Source: Luzula sylvatica (lineage: Eukaryota; Streptophyta; Magnoliopsida; Poales; Juncaceae). Taken from it: DNA of 64,000 bases. Location of the stretch: assembly GCA_946800325.1 (NCBI GenBank), contig OX326958.1:14722992-14786991 (forward strand), in the 5' to 3' direction. Of this stretch, positions 1-11,588 are shown piece after piece. Both the position numbers and the translations under genes were made by a program. Under the pieces are notes generated by a model. It was not told the DNA's origin. It did no database searches and saw only the letters and a list, made by a program, of their open reading frames with translations. How positions within the stretch are numbered: position 1 is the first letter of the stretch; each line of letters opens with the position of its first letter.

Positions 1-1335
1 GAAAGTTTGTTTTTCGATTCAAAACAATTTGTTTATGCTTTGGGGAGTTCAAATAACGTATTTTGAGATCATTTGAATCGTATCTTTTACTACATAACAT
101 TTCACCAAAATTTACAAACACAAAGAAAGTTTGTTTTTCGATTCAAAACAATCTGTTCATGATTTGGGGAGTTCAAATAATGTTTTGAGATCATTTGAAT
201 CGTATCTTTTACCACATAACATTTCACCAAAATTTACAAACACTAAGAAATTTTGTTTTTCGATTCAAAACAATCTGTTTATGCTTTGGGGAGTTCAAAT
301 AACGTATTTTGAGATCATTTGAATCGTATCTTTTACCACATAACATTTCACCAAAATTTACAAACACTAAGACAGTTTGTTTTTCGATTCAAAACAATTT
401 GTTTATGCTTTGGGGAGTTCAAATAACGTATTTTTAGATCATTTGAATCGTATCTTTTACCACATAACATTTCACCAAAATTTACAAACACTAAGAAAGT
501 TTGTTTTTCGATTCAAAACAATTTGTTTGTGCTTTGGGGAGTTCAAATAACGTATTTTGAGATCATTTGAATCGTATCTTTTACTACATAACATTTCACC
601 AAAATTTACAAACACTAAGAAAGTTTGTTTTTCGATACAAAACAATCTGTTTATGCTTTGGGGAGTTCAAATAACGTATTTTGAGATCATTTGAATCGTA
701 TCTTTTACCACATAACATTTCACCAAAATTTACAAACACTAAGAAAGTTTGTTTTTCAATTCAAAAAAATATGTTTATGCTTTGGGGAGTTCAAATAACG
801 TATTTTGAGATCATTTGAATCGTATCTTTTACCACATAACATTTCACCAAAATTTACAAACACTAAGACAGTTTGTTTTTCGATTCAAAACAATTTGTTT
901 ATGCTTTGGGGAGTTCAAATAACGTATTTTTAGATCATTTGAATCGTATCTTTTACCACATAACATTTCACCAAAATTTACAAACACTAAGAAAGTTTGT
1001 TTTTCGATTCAAAACAATTTGTTTATGCTTTGGGGAGTTTAAATAACGTATTTTGAGATCATTTGAATCGTATCTTTTTCTACATAACATTTCACCAAAA
1101 TTTACAAACACTAAGAAAGTTTGTTTTTCGATTAAAAACAATATGTTCATGATTTGGGGAGTTCAAATAATGTATTTTGAGATCATTTGAATCGTATCTT
1201 TTACCACATAATATTTCACCAAAATTTACAAACACTAAGAAATTTTGTTTTTCGATTCAAAACAATCTGTTTATGCTTTGGGGAGTTCAAATAACGTATT
1301 TTGAGATCATTTGAATCGTATCTTTTACTACATAA
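1..1335. repeat. 124-bp satellite array, left flank of the retrotransposon
   Basis: About 11 head-to-tail monomers; starts at 1, 125, 247, 371, 495, 619 and 743 give a 124-bp period. The 122-bp step at 125-247 reflects a 2-bp deletion near 182. The array stops after 'cataa' at 1335, monomer position 97 when counting from 'gaaagtttg', where the LTR begins. This stretch matches 16457-17793 almost base for base (offset 16456, then 16458 after the 2-bp deletion), so it belongs to the same 18-monomer family as the main array. No gene is present; short open frames here are translations of the repeat. Confidence 0.97.
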
Positions 1336-2183
1336 TGATAACGGTCTTTTTGTACGTCTAAAAAGCGTATCGTTGTTTTAAAGTCCCGTAATATCAAACA
1401 AGTGAATTATATGGTTGTATAGCAGAAAATAATAGATTCGTTCCACAGGGAGCTATTGCGTCAAAATATGATTAAGATTTAGATCATTAAAATAAATATT
1501 TTGAAGTTTCCAAAATTAATGAAAATTTGTCTACAGTGAGTTCTGAATATTATCAAATTGATCCTAAAATTTCAAACAATTTGGACAACGGAATAAAAAG
1601 TTATTAACGAATTACAAAAAAACAGTCTCTGGAAACAGCAGGTTTTCAGTTTAAGTGACAGATTTCAAAGACTCATATCAATTCGAATATTTCATGAAAT
1701 TCAACGATTCAAAATGTTCCCGAAACTAGAAATCAAGATCTACGTAATGAGAATTTTAACAGATCTAGTATATACAGCAATTGAAAAATAAAGAGAAAAA
1801 GATCAAGAAAAGAAAAGATCAAGAAAAGATCAAGAATAAGAATTTTAGAATCAAACAAGTTATATTTACACACATCAAATTCGAGAAAAGAAAAGATTAC
1901 ACCTAAAACGAGAAGGAAGCTTCAACGTGATTAGAGGTACTCCTTCCTTGTGATCGTGGACGATTGATGCTCGAATCGCTAGGAAGCTAGATGATTGAGC
2001 TGTTTTCTCGTCTTGAAGAAACGTCCTTCCCGGTTGAAGAAAGCTTCGGGTCCGATTGAGGAGTGTCTCTATACGACTTGCTAAATCTTTTCACCGAAAG
2101 AAGAAAGCTTGAATCCGGTGAAAGAGGAAATTCCCGAATTGATGGACTTGAGTGGTTCTTTAAAAGTTCTTGAGAGTGCTTGG

Positions 2184-2213
2184 AAAGAGAGAGAGAAAGA
2201 GAGAGAGAGAAGG
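2184..2213 (-). repeat. GA/CT microsatellite in 3' LTR leader
   Basis: This is a (GA)n-rich run on the plus strand, so CT-rich in the element's RNA. It lies about 25-50 bp downstream of the inferred transcription start, where CT-rich leaders are common in plant transcripts. The same run is at 10505-10534 in the 5' LTR. Confidence 0.7.
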
Positions 2214-2243
2214 CAGAAAAATGGTGAAGAGAATGTAATCCTG

Positions 2244-2261
2244 CCCCAAGGGCCTTTGGGG
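2244..2261. repeat. Imperfect 18-bp palindrome beside the TATA box
   Basis: CCCCAAGGGCCTTTGGGG is its own reverse complement except for two mispaired positions. It lies between the TATA box and the inferred start, so it may be transcribed or may only affect promoter DNA. A copy is at 10565-10582. Confidence 0.5.
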
Positions 2262-2262
2262 T

Positions 2263-2272
2263 CTATTTATAG
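2263..2272 (-). promoter_or_regulatory. TATA box in 3' LTR
   Basis: The minus strand reads CTATAAATAG, a strong plant TATA match. The inferred start site is near 2230-2242, where a C-A initiator step lies. This puts U3 at about 3994-2240 and R-U5 at about 2240-1336. In this LTR copy it could drive transcription outward into the left satellite. Confidence 0.75.
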
Positions 2273-3142
2273 TGCATTAGGAGCCTTCCCATTGGTCTAG
2301 AGATTGTTGAGAGGATTGAGGGTAGTTTGGTAATTGTAGGTGAGGTAGGTGGGCTGAATGGTGGTTAAAGTGTGAGTGGTTTTCGTATAGAATTTGGTGT
2401 AGACTTTTGTGTGGTAGATTTCTTGCCTCCTTCTTCATACGTGTACCGAAATGGACAGTATAATATATCGATTTTATCGGCGCGAGGAGAGGAAGACAAC
2501 TACACTGTTGGAATGCCAAAAACTTTCGCCCAAAAACCTAAAATTATCAATAAAACACACTTAGTGAAGAAATATTCTTGCAATCTTAAATATGAACAAT
2601 TATATACACAAAGTTGTCATTTGAAAGAGCTAAAATCCCCAAATTATATACTAAAAATGTGCTTAATTTTCCTCTTATCAAATACCCCCATACTTAAACC
2701 CTTGATCGTCCTCGATCAATTGGAGTATAAAAATCAAACACAAGAGAGAATCACATAAGATTTTGTTGAAGTTATATTGTTGGTTCAAAAACTAATTTCA
2801 CAAGACAAATCGGGTTTCTCTCATTTCATCACGATTACTAATATTGAGAGAGATATAGGTTGATCAAATATAGAATCTATTTCAATAAATTGCACAAATT
2901 CGAAAAGTTCACTAGAGCAAACGATCTCAACCGAAAAAGACGATTAAACACCATCATTCAATTCTTTTCACTCCACTATTCACAAGGACTATCATGAAAA
3001 AGCATTAATGAAAACCAATTTTTCCGTTTTGCAAAAATCGTTTCTTAAATGTAATTTGTCACTTTTAAACCGTTCGGTACGTTAGTACTTGGTTCGTCTT
3101 CGATTTCTACTAAATTTTCCCAACTTGCGCTCGATTTTTGAA

Positions 3143-3223
3143 CTCCTTTTCTTTCCTTTTTATTCTTTTATTTCTTTTCTTCTTTTATTTTTTATTTTTT
3201 TTATTTTTACTTTTTTTTTTTTT
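3143..3223. repeat. T-rich low-complexity tract in LTR U3
   Basis: Nearly pure pyrimidine on the plus strand, mostly T, ending in an uninterrupted T run. The plus-strand open frame across it is a Phe/Leu-rich artefact of base composition. The copy in the 5' LTR is at 11464-11544. Confidence 0.85.
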
Positions 3224-3267
3224 GTTCGTTATTGCTTTCGATGGTCCCCATGTGTGTCCTTTGGGAT

Positions 3268-3541
3268 AACAAGTGGTCATGACTCACACCACTCATTACT
3301 TAGTAAAACCCCATGGATCCGCGCAATCTTTAGCCAACAAGTGGTCATGACTCACACCACTCATTACTTAATCAATCGCACGGATTCGACAATCGAAAGC
3401 GCTTTAATCCGTGATTGTAGAAAACTTTTTCGCATCGACTCTTGATCATGACTCACACCAAGAACCGGCTACTTTGGTTTACTACGACTCATGCACCCCT
3501 TTAGCCAACAAGTGGTCATGACTCACACCACTCATTACTTA
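3268..3541. repeat. Dispersed 35-bp repeat with TGACTCA core in 3' LTR U3
   Basis: Three nearly identical 35-bp copies lie at 3268-3302, 3336-3370 and 3507-3541, with a partial copy at 3443-3460. Each contains GTGGT-N10-ACCAC, a 5-bp inverted repeat, around ATGACTCAC. TGACTCA is the core recognised by GCN4-type bZIP factors, including plant ones. The position upstream of the TATA box on the coding strand suits an enhancer. Function is inferred from the motif only. Confidence 0.6.
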
Positions 3542-3994
3542 ATCAAGGTGCATGAGCTCATCGAATCAAGCTTTGAGCGCAAATTGGTTCCCGTTAGTGT
3601 AATTTCGAATCCCCATGAACGGTCGAGCTCTTTAAGTGCAATTGGTCAAATTTTAGATTCAAACAAAACTTACTACATTGGTTCAAACAAAGCTTTTTAG
3701 GAATTCCAAGTTCGAAATGGGTTTATTTATTGAAAATGGTGTGTCATGTAAATCGAGGATCGATCAAATTGTCATAAACTCATTAATTTGTGAAAATATT
3801 GATTAGGGCTTGAATCCCCGAAAGAATCTCTTAAAGATCTCAACCAAAATTCTTCAAATATTATGTAAAATTAAAATTTTGAGAGTAAAAATGGTGGTTC
3901 GGTGAAAATTCGTTTTAAAAACCAACAATTTTAATTTTCCCTGATTTTTAAATTTTTAATTGGGCTCATACAGGTCAAAGATTGTATGTTATCC

Positions 3995-4004
3995 CCCCAC
4001 ACTT
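3995..4004 (-). other. Polypurine tract of the retrotransposon
   Basis: The minus strand reads AAGTGTGGGG immediately upstream of the inferred 3' LTR start. This is the expected position for the plus-strand DNA primer during reverse transcription. It is not a perfect purine run, and the exact boundary with the LTR is uncertain by a few bases. Confidence 0.65.
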
Positions 4005-4150
4005 AGAGATTACTTGTCCTCAAGTATAAAAAAAAAAAAAACAATTTCAAAAATAGAGGGATAATGGAGAGATACAACCTTTGATGCGTGGGCGTGCCTC
4101 CCTCGCTAGCGCTCTTGTTTAATGTCTTGAGCTCGACTTGGCCGAGCTCA
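4005..4150 (-). other. Short untranslated stretch between integrase stop and polypurine tract
   Basis: About 146 bp without a coding frame, including a run of 13-14 A on the plus strand at about 4028-4041. There is no room here for the envelope-like frame found in many Athila elements. Confidence 0.7.
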
Positions 4151-5614
4151 TCATTGTGAGGTGTCGTTGGGCCCTAGAGCTTGCTCCTCCATCCACCCGG
4201 TTTCGAAGTTTGCGTGGTAGTGCTTGAGTCGATGGCCGTTCACCTTGAACGTTTTGTTCGTTTCTTCGCTTAGAATTTCGACAACCCCACATGTAGTCAC
4301 ATTAGTGACCACAAATGGTCCGATCCATCGGGACCGAAGTTTCCCGGGGAAAAGCTTGAGACGAGAGTTAAATAGCAACACTCTTTCCCCCACATGAAAA
4401 TCTTTCTTTTTAATCATTCGATCATGGAATCTCTTGGCTTTTGCCTTGCACAAACTCGAGTTATCATAAGCGTTTTGTCGAAATTCGTCCAATTCGAGAA
4501 GTTGCAATTTTCGAGCCGATGCATCCTTCGGGTAGTCCAATGTGAATTGCTTTATTGCCCAAAAGGCCTTATGCTCTAACTCGACCGGTAGATGGCATGC
4601 TTTTCCGTACACGAGTTTGAAAGGAGTCATACCTATTGGCGTTTTGAAGGCGGTACGGTATGCCCAAAGTGCGTCGCCTAGTCGAGTACTCCAATCTTTC
4701 CGTGTCGGGTTCACCACCTTCTCCAAAATAGACTTGATTTCTCGGTTCGAAACCTCCGCTTGACCGTTTGTTTGAGGATGATACGCGGTGGAGGTTCGAT
4801 GGTTCACATGGTATTTTTCGAGGAGGCTTTGGAGATGTCGGTTGCAAAAATGGGAGCCTCGATCGCTAATTAGTATTCTTGGTATGCCGAATCGTTGAAA
4901 GATATTTTTCTTCAAAAAGTCCACCACCGTTTTCGAGTCCGCATGCTTGGATGGTACCGCCTCTATCCATTTGGTCATATAATCTACACATAACAAGATG
5001 TAAGTGTAGCCAAAAGACGATGGAAATGGGCCCATGAAATCAATGCCCCAAACATCGAATGGTTCACACACATATATTGAATTGAGGGGCATTTGATTTC
5101 TTCGGCTCAAGTTCCCCGTCTTTTGGCAATTTTCACAACCTTTCACAAAGTTCGCAACGTCTTTATGCAAGGTTGGCCAATAAAATCCACATTCTTGTAC
5201 CTTGTGTGTGGTACGTGCGATACCGAAATGTCCACCACATTGTAATGTATGACAAAAAGAAAGGATAGATTGTACCTCATTTTGGTGGACACATTTTCGA
5301 ATTACTTGATCGGAGCAAATGCGAAACAAGATGGGGTTCTCCCAAACATAGAATCGGGCGTTGCTTTTCATTTTGTCGCGTTGAGATTTGGAGAGATTCG
5401 GGGGGAACTCTTTTGTCACCATGTAGTTAACGAGATCGGCATACCAAGGCAACTCGACTCGGGCCGCGAGAACGTGTTCCTCGGGGAATTCCTCGCGAAT
5501 CGGAACTAGATCTTCAATCTCCAATGGAAGCCGACTCAAATGATCCGCCACGAGATTCTCGCATCCTTTTTGTCCTTGATCTCGAGATCGAATTCTTGAA
5601 GCAAAAGGATCCAT
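4151..5614 (-). CDS. Integrase frame of the retrotransposon (pol 3' part)
   Basis: This 487-codon frame encodes the enzyme that inserts element cDNA into nuclear DNA. Residues from about 17 on are genuine pol; the first ~16 are RNase H-linker sequence read in the wrong frame, so the ATG at 5614 is only the first in the open frame and not a likely native start. In order there are the end of RNase H (VADHLSR), an HHCC zinc-binding region (H...H, then CENC), and a catalytic core with D192 in WGIDFMGP, D251 in ISDRG and E287 in GQAEV, giving the D-D-35-E spacing. A GPF motif lies at 432-434. The protein ends about 55 residues later with no chromodomain. It lies in the -1 frame relative to gag-pol and overlaps it by 79 bases. 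As written it could be made only by frameshifting. Confidence 0.9.
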   Translation of the reverse strand: MDPFASRIRSRDQGQKGCENLVADHLSRLPLEIEDLVPIREEFPEEHVLAARVELPWYADLVNYMVTKEFPPNLSKSQRDKMKSNARFYVWENPILFRICSDQVIRKCVHQNEVQSILSFCHTLQCGGHFGIARTTHKVQECGFYWPTLHKDVANFVKGCENCQKTGNLSRRNQMPLNSIYVCEPFDVWGIDFMGPFPSSFGYTYILLCVDYMTKWIEAVPSKHADSKTVVDFLKKNIFQRFGIPRILISDRGSHFCNRHLQSLLEKYHVNHRTSTAYHPQTNGQAEVSNREIKSILEKVVNPTRKDWSTRLGDALWAYRTAFKTPIGMTPFKLVYGKACHLPVELEHKAFWAIKQFTLDYPKDASARKLQLLELDEFRQNAYDNSSLCKAKAKRFHDRMIKKKDFHVGERVLLFNSRLKLFPGKLRSRWIGPFVVTNVTTCGVVEILSEETNKTFKVNGHRLKHYHANFETGWMEEQALGPNDTSQ

Positions 5615-8600
5615 CTAAGCAATCTCGGTTTGCACTCCTTCTTTTTCATCAAATGTCTCAACGCGCCGTGGTCCGAGAAGACTATCACTTTCGTACCTAA
5701 AAGATAAGAGCGAAATTTCTCCAATGCAAACACAATTGCGAGGAGTTCCTTTTCGGTGGTGGTGTAGTTTCGTTGGGCATTGTCGAGAGACCTCGAGGCG
5801 TATGCGATGACGTGGGGGTCTTTTCCTTCTCTTTGGCCAAGTACCGCCCCCACACTTGTGTCGCTTGCGTCACACATTATCTCGAATGGTAGCTCCCAAT
5901 TTGGCGACTTGATGATTGGTGCCGAGCAAAGCTTTTCCTTGAGATTGTCGAAAGCCTCCTTGCACATTGCATTGAACTCGAATTTTGCATCTTTTTGGAG
6001 AAGTTGGCACATCGGTTGCGAGATTTTCGAGAAGTCTTTGATGAAGCGCCTATAGAATCCCGCATGGCCGAGAAAGGATCGCACGTCTTTCACCGTCTTT
6101 GGATACGGAAGCGTCTTGATTACGTCGATTTTCGCCTTGTCGACTTCCATTCCTTTCTCCGAGATTAAATGACCTAAAACAATTCCTTCGCTCACCATGA
6201 AGTGGCATTTCTCAAAATTTAAGACAAGGTTAGCTTCGACGCATTTTTCGAGTATTTGGGATAAATTGCCTAAGCATGAATCGAAAGAATCTCCAAATAC
6301 CGAAAAATCATCCATAAAAACTTCAATGAATTTGGAAATATAATCGGAGAAAATAGAAAGCATACACCTTTGAAATGTGCCGGGAGCGTTGCATAGGCCG
6401 AATGGCATGCGTCGATACGCGAAGGTACCAAACGGGCACGTGAATGTGGTCTTCTCTTGATCTTCGGGTGCGACTGGTATTTGAAAATAGCCCGAAAATC
6501 CATCGAGGAAGCAATAGAATGGATTTCCCGCGAGTCTTTCTATCATTTGATCGATGAATGGAAGCGGGAAGTGGTCCTTTTTCGTCGCCTTATTGAGCTT
6601 TCGGTAATCTATGCAAACTCGCCACCCATTTTGAACTCGAGTCGGTACTTGATCGCCTTCATCGTTCTCAACAATCGTCATCCCCGTTTTCTTCGGTACC
6701 ACATGTATTGGCGATACCCATTTCGAGTCGGCGATGGGGTAAATGATCCCCGCATCTAACAACTTGATCACCTCCTTTTTTACCACTTCCATCATAGGCG
6801 GGTTGAGCCGCCTTTGAGGTTCGCGCGATGGTTTTGCTTCGTCCTCGAGAAGGATTCGGTGTGTGCACATGGAGGGGGAGATGCCCGGAATATCGGAGAG
6901 TGTCCACCCGAAAGCCTTCTTATTCCTTTTTAGCACTTCGATGAGTTTTTCTTCTTGCTCCTTTGCTAGGTTCGAGGCGATTATCACCGGCAAAGTTTCC
7001 GCTTCATCCAAAAACACGTATTTTAGTCCAAAAGGTAATGATTTTAGATCTAACCTTGGAGCTTGTTCGGTGGAAGGTGGAGTTCTCTTCATCGGAATCT
7101 CGAGATCTCTTAGAAAGAGTGCTTGATCTATGCTTTGTTCTTCTTCCAAATCCGGCTCGATCTCGAATGTAGGATTGTCATATCCTTCAAATTCCTCGAA
7201 TAGTGGGTTCGAGCTCCATTGAAGGTTTTCGAATGAGCTATCCATGACCTCTTGTACACAATCGTCGATTACGTCCATAGCGCTTAAGTTGAGTGTACCT
7301 ACAATGGGTTCCTTTAGTTTGTCAAAAATATTGAATTTGATTACCTCATCATCGAACTCCATCGTGAGCTCTCCCGCGTGTACATCGATCTTTGTGCGTG
7401 CCGTCTTCAAAAATGGCCGTCCAAGGAGAATCGGGGTTGAATCGTTATTCCCTTCATTCATGTCCAAAACGTAGAAGTCCGCGGGGAATAGCAACCCATT
7501 AACGGTTACTAACACATCCTCAATTACTCCAACCGGTCGAGTCGTGGACCGATCGGCCAATTGGATTACAACTTGAGTATCATCAAGAGGGCCTAGATCG
7601 AGAGTCTTGAATATCGAGTATGGCATCACATTTATTGAAGCGCCCAAATCAAGCATGCATTTTGGCAATTCATGTTGCCCGATTTTGCATGGAATGGCAA
7701 ACATCCCCGGATCCTTGTGCTTTTGGGGGAGTCTCAAAATTGCCGAAACACTTTCCCCCACACTTATCAATTCGTCCCCTTTTGGTTTCCTCTTGTTCGT
7801 GCATAAGTCCTTGAGATATTTTGCTAATCTCGGTACCTCTTTAATAGCTTCAATGAGAGGGATATTAACTTCTACCTTTTTTAAGATGGCAAGCAAGTCG
7901 TTGTTCGATTCGATTGGCTTTGGGAGACGACTCGGGAAAGGTGGCTTGACTTGAGTCGATTCGGGTTCTAGTTCTTGAGTTGGTAACTTCGCGGCTTGAG
8001 TTGGACTCTCTTTCGGTACCGGTACCTCCAATTCCTTTTCTTCTTGCACTTCCTTAGCTTGCCTCGAGCTCTCACCGATTTCCTTACCGCTTCGGAGCGA
8101 TATTGCGTTCACGTGCCTTTGCTCGAGAGGTGCTAAAGATTGAGATTGTAATCGAGATGAACCTTGAGTCTCGAGAACATTGAGTCGAGTAGCCATTTGA
8201 TTTATTTGGGTCTCCAAGTTACCCACATGGCGATTCGTGTTCGAAACCTCTTGCTTCATTGAGTCCATGTTTTTCTCGTTTTTGTCGATTTTTCCGTTCA
8301 TCGATTGCATCATTGACATCATTCCTTCCATCATTTGCTTCATTTCTTGATTCGGGTCTTGAGTTGGAAACGATTTTTGAACCGCTTGTGTTGCATTTGG
8401 ATGTTGGTATGTTGCCGGTTTTGTAACCGATTGTCGATATGGGTCGGGTTGAGCATTGTTGGGATTCGACCAACTAAAGTTAGGATGGTTGCGGAGATTA
8501 GGGTTATACGAGTTCGAGGCGTCGAATTTCTTGTAAACAGAATTTGCATCTTCGATCACACTCGGGCACTCATCGGTGTGGTGTGTATTTGCGAGGCAAA

Positions 8601-9567
8601 CCCCACATTTTTTCGTTTCCTCCTTGCCCAAAGCCTTCATGATGATCTCGAGCTTGTTGTTAAGCATGTCGACATTGAGGTCGCTACACGCATTAACTCG
8701 GTATTCAACATTCCGCCTCGATTGAGAATTGGTTGCCATCACTTCGAGTAGCTTCTTAATTTCTTCGAGATCTTTGTTCGCGATACTTCCCCCTGCGGAT
8801 GCGTTGAGGAATTGGCTCTCCGAGTAACCTAGCCCTTGTATAAATTGCTCGTATAGGAAATGGGTTGCGACATTGTGGCTTGGACACTCCTCCATCAAAC
8901 GGTTGAATCGATCGTAATACTCGTGGAGAGCCTCGTTTGGCTTTTGTGTGATTGCTAGAAGTTCTCGCCTAATTGCCGCCAATCTCGAATGCGAGTAGTA
9001 TTTCTCCTTAAAACGCTCGGCTACTTCATTGAAGTTGAGGGGTCCTCGTAGGTTGTAGAACCATTCTTTTGGCCCTTCACCTAGTGAATAAGGAAAAATA
9101 AGAAGTAAAATATCGTTAAATGCCTCATAATTTGCATAAATGTTTAGTTGAATCTTGAAGTCTTTCAAATGTTTGTGTGGATTTTCGGTAGCTTTGCCAT
9201 GAAAGATGGGTAAAGAGCCTATGATGCTTGGATCGGCTTTAAAGTTTGGTATATTCGGCCTAATAAAATTGTAGTTATCTTCTACGATATTTGGGGCCAC
9301 TAATTCTTTTAATGTTTTTGGTCTTGGAACCCTAGTTTCATCACCCATGTTTGAATTTAAATGAGTAGAGAGAGAAGAAAAAGTTTGAGTTTGAAGTTGA
9401 GGCTCGTCTCGATCTTGATCTTCTTGTGTCGGTTCCTTGCTCTTCTTAGAGCTCTTGCTCCTTCTTTCGATCTCCTTGACAAATGGAAGTAATTCGCCTT
9501 TTCGTGATCTTGTGTTGTGCATAAAGTTCTCTTCCTTCACACCTAGAGAATTGTCACAAGAAAACAA
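5536..9567 (-). CDS. gag-protease-reverse transcriptase-RNase H polyprotein
   Basis: This 1343-codon frame has no internal stop. The N-terminal Gag region carries a capsid-like segment, then a CCHC zinc knuckle at residues 321-335 (CX2CX4HX4C) and a Met-rich coiled-coil-like stretch near 405-470. The protease has DLGAS with D640. RT has D1022 (LDG) and D1086-D1087 (FMDD). RNase H has D1233, E1274 and D1299. The ATG at residue 16 (base 9522) starts a sequence closer to usual Athila Gag starts and may be the real start. The frame ends at 5536 after a -1 frame change near 5565-5571 (CAAAAAGG on the coding strand). That removes the last RNase H acidic position and integrase from this protein. Causes could be a one-base deletion, an assembly error at a homopolymer or, less likely, programmed frameshifting. 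Confidence 0.93.
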   Translation of the reverse strand: MFSCDNSLGVKEENFMHNTRSRKGELLPFVKEIERRSKSSKKSKEPTQEDQDRDEPQLQTQTFSSLSTHLNSNMGDETRVPRPKTLKELVAPNIVEDNYNFIRPNIPNFKADPSIIGSLPIFHGKATENPHKHLKDFKIQLNIYANYEAFNDILLLIFPYSLGEGPKEWFYNLRGPLNFNEVAERFKEKYYSHSRLAAIRRELLAITQKPNEALHEYYDRFNRLMEECPSHNVATHFLYEQFIQGLGYSESQFLNASAGGSIANKDLEEIKKLLEVMATNSQSRRNVEYRVNACSDLNVDMLNNKLEIIMKALGKEETKKCGVCLANTHHTDECPSVIEDANSVYKKFDASNSYNPNLRNHPNFSWSNPNNAQPDPYRQSVTKPATYQHPNATQAVQKSFPTQDPNQEMKQMMEGMMSMMQSMNGKIDKNEKNMDSMKQEVSNTNRHVGNLETQINQMATRLNVLETQGSSRLQSQSLAPLEQRHVNAISLRSGKEIGESSRQAKEVQEEKELEVPVPKESPTQAAKLPTQELEPESTQVKPPFPSRLPKPIESNNDLLAILKKVEVNIPLIEAIKEVPRLAKYLKDLCTNKRKPKGDELISVGESVSAILRLPQKHKDPGMFAIPCKIGQHELPKCMLDLGASINVMPYSIFKTLDLGPLDDTQVVIQLADRSTTRPVGVIEDVLVTVNGLLFPADFYVLDMNEGNNDSTPILLGRPFLKTARTKIDVHAGELTMEFDDEVIKFNIFDKLKEPIVGTLNLSAMDVIDDCVQEVMDSSFENLQWSSNPLFEEFEGYDNPTFEIEPDLEEEQSIDQALFLRDLEIPMKRTPPSTEQAPRLDLKSLPFGLKYVFLDEAETLPVIIASNLAKEQEEKLIEVLKRNKKAFGWTLSDIPGISPSMCTHRILLEDEAKPSREPQRRLNPPMMEVVKKEVIKLLDAGIIYPIADSKWVSPIHVVPKKTGMTIVENDEGDQVPTRVQNGWRVCIDYRKLNKATKKDHFPLPFIDQMIERLAGNPFYCFLDGFSGYFQIPVAPEDQEKTTFTCPFGTFAYRRMPFGLCNAPGTFQRCMLSIFSDYISKFIEVFMDDFSVFGDSFDSCLGNLSQILEKCVEANLVLNFEKCHFMVSEGIVLGHLISEKGMEVDKAKIDVIKTLPYPKTVKDVRSFLGHAGFYRRFIKDFSKISQPMCQLLQKDAKFEFNAMCKEAFDNLKEKLCSAPIIKSPNWELPFEIMCDASDTSVGAVLGQREGKDPHVIAYASRSLDNAQRNYTTTEKELLAIVFALEKFRSYLLGTKVIVFSDHGALRHLMKKKECKPRLLRWILLLQEFDLEIKDKKDARISWRII
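5565..5572 (-). other. Frame change between RNase H and integrase
   Basis: On the coding strand the sequence is CAAAAAGG. Upstream, the conserved RNase H C-terminus is in the gag-pol frame; directly downstream, the conserved continuation is in the -1 frame. The gag-pol frame then runs 9 unrelated codons to a stop at 5536. The heptamer C-AAA-AAG is not a canonical eukaryotic slip site because the first base does not match the A run. Confidence 0.8.
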
Positions 9568-9636
9568 AGAAGTGATTAAACAAGTTTATGAAATCAAAAT
9601 CTCAAAATTCTAATCGTAATTGACTTAAAAACTGCT
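9568..9636 (-). other. Short gag leader
   Basis: Sixty-nine bases lie between the primer binding site and the first Gag ATG (114 to the alternative ATG at 9522). No feature is visible in it. Confidence 0.6.
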
Positions 9637-9653
9637 CCCCGGCAGCGGCGCCA
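9637..9653 (-). other. Primer binding site, tRNA-Asp
   Basis: The minus strand reads TGGCGCCGCTGCCGGGG, three bases inside the 5' LTR. It pairs with the 3' end of plant tRNA-Asp (CCCCGGCAACGGCGCCA) with one position that would form a G-T type pair. This tRNA starts minus-strand DNA synthesis. Athila-group elements typically use tRNA-Asp. Confidence 0.88.
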
Positions 9654-10583
9654 TTTTGATAACGGTCTTTTTGTACGTCTAAAAAGCGTATCGTTGTTTT
9701 AAAGTCCCGTAATATCAAACAAGTGAATTATATGGTTGTATAGCAGAAAATAATAGATTCGTTCCACAGGGAGCTATTGCGTCAAAATATGATTAAGATT
9801 TAGATCATTAAAATAAATATTTTGAAGTTTCCAAAATTAATGAAAATTTGTCTACAGTGAGTTCTGAATATTATCAAATTGATCCTAAAATTTCAAACAA
9901 TTTGGACAACGGAATAAAAAGTTATTAACGAATTACAAAAAAACAGTCTCTGGAAACAGCAGGTTTTCAGTTTAAGTGACAGATTTCAAAGACTCATATC
10001 AATTCGAATATTTCATGAAATTCAACGATTCAAAATGTTCCCGAAACTAGAAATCAAGATCTACGTAATGAGAATTTTAACAGATCTAGTATATACAGAA
10101 ATTGAAAAATAAAGAGAAAAAGATCAAGAAAAGAAAAGATCAAGAAAAGATCAAGAATAAGAATTTTAGAATCAAACAAGTTATATTTACACACATCAAA
10201 TTCGAGAAAAGAAAAGATTACACCTAAAACGAGAAGGAAGCTTCAACGTGATTAGAGGTACTCCTTCCTTGTGATCGTGGACGATTGATGCTCGAATCGC
10301 TAGGAAGCTAGATGATTGAGCTGTTTTCTCGTCTTGAAGAAACGTCCTTCCCGGTTGAAGAAAGCTTCGGGTCCGATTGAGGAGTGTCTCTATACGACTT
10401 GCTAAATCTTTTCACCGAAAGAAGAAAGCTTGAATCCGGTGAAAGAGGAAATTCCCGAATTGATGGACTTGAGTGGTTCTTTAAAAGTTCTTGAGAGTGC
10501 TTGGAAAGAGAGAGAGAAAGAGAGAGAGAGAAGGCAGAAAAATGGTGAAGAGAATGTAATCCTGCCCCAAGGGCCTTTGGGGT

Positions 10584-10593
10584 CTATTTATAG
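10584..10593 (-). promoter_or_regulatory. TATA box of the 5' LTR
   Basis: CTATAAATAG on the minus strand, identical to the 3' LTR copy. This is the promoter position for full-length element RNA, with a start inferred near 10551-10563 and a CT-rich leader following at 10534-10505. Confidence 0.75.
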
Positions 10594-11588
10594 TGCATTA
10601 GGAGCCTTCCCATTGGTCTAGAGATTGTTGAGAGGATTGAGGGTAGTTTGGTAATTGTAGGTGAGGTAGGTGGGCTGAATGGTGGTTAAAGTGTGAGTGG
10701 TTTTCGTATAGAATTTGGTGTAGACTTTTGTGTGGTAGATTTCTTGCCTCCTTCTTCATACGTGTACCGAAATGGACAGTATAATATATCGATTTTATCG
10801 GCGCGAGGAGAGGAAGACAACTACACTGTTGGAATGCCAAAAACTTTCGCCCAAAAACCTAAAATTATCAATAAAACACACTTAGTGAAGAAATATTCTT
10901 GCAATCTTAAATATGAACAATTATATACACAAAGTTGTCATTTGAAAGAGCTAAAATCCCCAAATTATATACTAAAAATGTGCTTAATTTTCCTCTTATC
11001 AAATACCCCCATACTTAAACCCTTGATCGTCCTCGATCAATTGGAGTATAAAAATCAAACACAAGAGAGAATCACATAAGATTTTGTTGAAGTTATATTG
11101 TTGGTTCAAAAACTAATTTCACAAGACAAATCGGGTTTCTCTCATTTCATCACGATTACTAATATTGAGAGAGATATAGGTTGATCAAATATAGAATCTA
11201 TTTCAATAAATTGCACAAATTCGAAAAGTTCACTAGAGCAAACGATCTCAACCGAAAAAGACGATTAAACACCATCATTCAATTCTTTTCACTCCACTAT
11301 TCACAAGGACTATCATGAAAAAGCATTAATGAAAACCAATTTTTCCGTTTTGCAAAAATCGTTTCTTAAATGTAATTTGTCACTTTTAAACCGTTCGGTA
11401 CGTTAGTACTTGGTTCGTCTTCGATTTCTACTAAATTTTCCCAACTTGCGCTCGATTTTTGAACTCCTTTTCTTTCCTTTTTATTCTTTTATTTCTTTTC
11501 TTCTTTTATTTTTTATTTTTTTTATTTTTACTTTTTTTTTTTTTGTTCGTTATTGCTTTCGATGGTCCCCATGTGTGTCCTTTGGGAT

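Larger units (their letters stand above)
1336..3994 (-). repeat. 3' LTR (complete)
   Basis: It begins on the plus strand with TGATAACGG directly against satellite. Bases up to 3536 are repeated at 9657-11857. The internal end is placed at 3994 because the plus strand reads GTTATCC there, nearly the inverse of the TGATAAC at the outer end, and the purine-rich strand of a polypurine tract follows. Length is then about 2659 bp. A TG at 3972 (minus strand) is a less likely alternative start because no purine run adjoins it. It holds a TATA box, a CT-rich leader (coding strand), a T-rich tract and repeated TGACTCA motifs, annotated separately. Open frames within it have no recognisable product. 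Confidence 0.88.

Noticed and set aside
131..322. Short open frames of 60-88 codons throughout the satellite, on both strands
   Set aside because: They are readings of the 124-bp repeat, recur with its period, shift frame each monomer and show no protein family features.
1331..1335. 'cataa' as target-site duplication
   Set aside because: The other side of the insertion is deleted and scrambled, so no partner copy can be identified.
2109..3445. Open frames inside the LTR, repeated at 10430-11766
   Set aside because: They lie in the promoter and leader, partly in GA and poly-T tracts. Sequence identity between copies follows from LTR identity, not from coding selection.
5565..5572. Programmed -1 frameshift site as the main explanation
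   Set aside because: C-AAA-AAG is not a canonical slip heptamer, and elements of this type usually encode gag-pol in one frame. It is kept only as an alternative.
5249..8751. Plus-strand and other-frame open frames within gag-pol
   Set aside because: They are shadows of the long minus-strand frames, which carry all recognisable motifs.
9637..9653. tRNA gene fragment
   Set aside because: Only the 17-base 3'-end complement is present, adjacent to the LTR; this is a primer binding site, not a tRNA gene.
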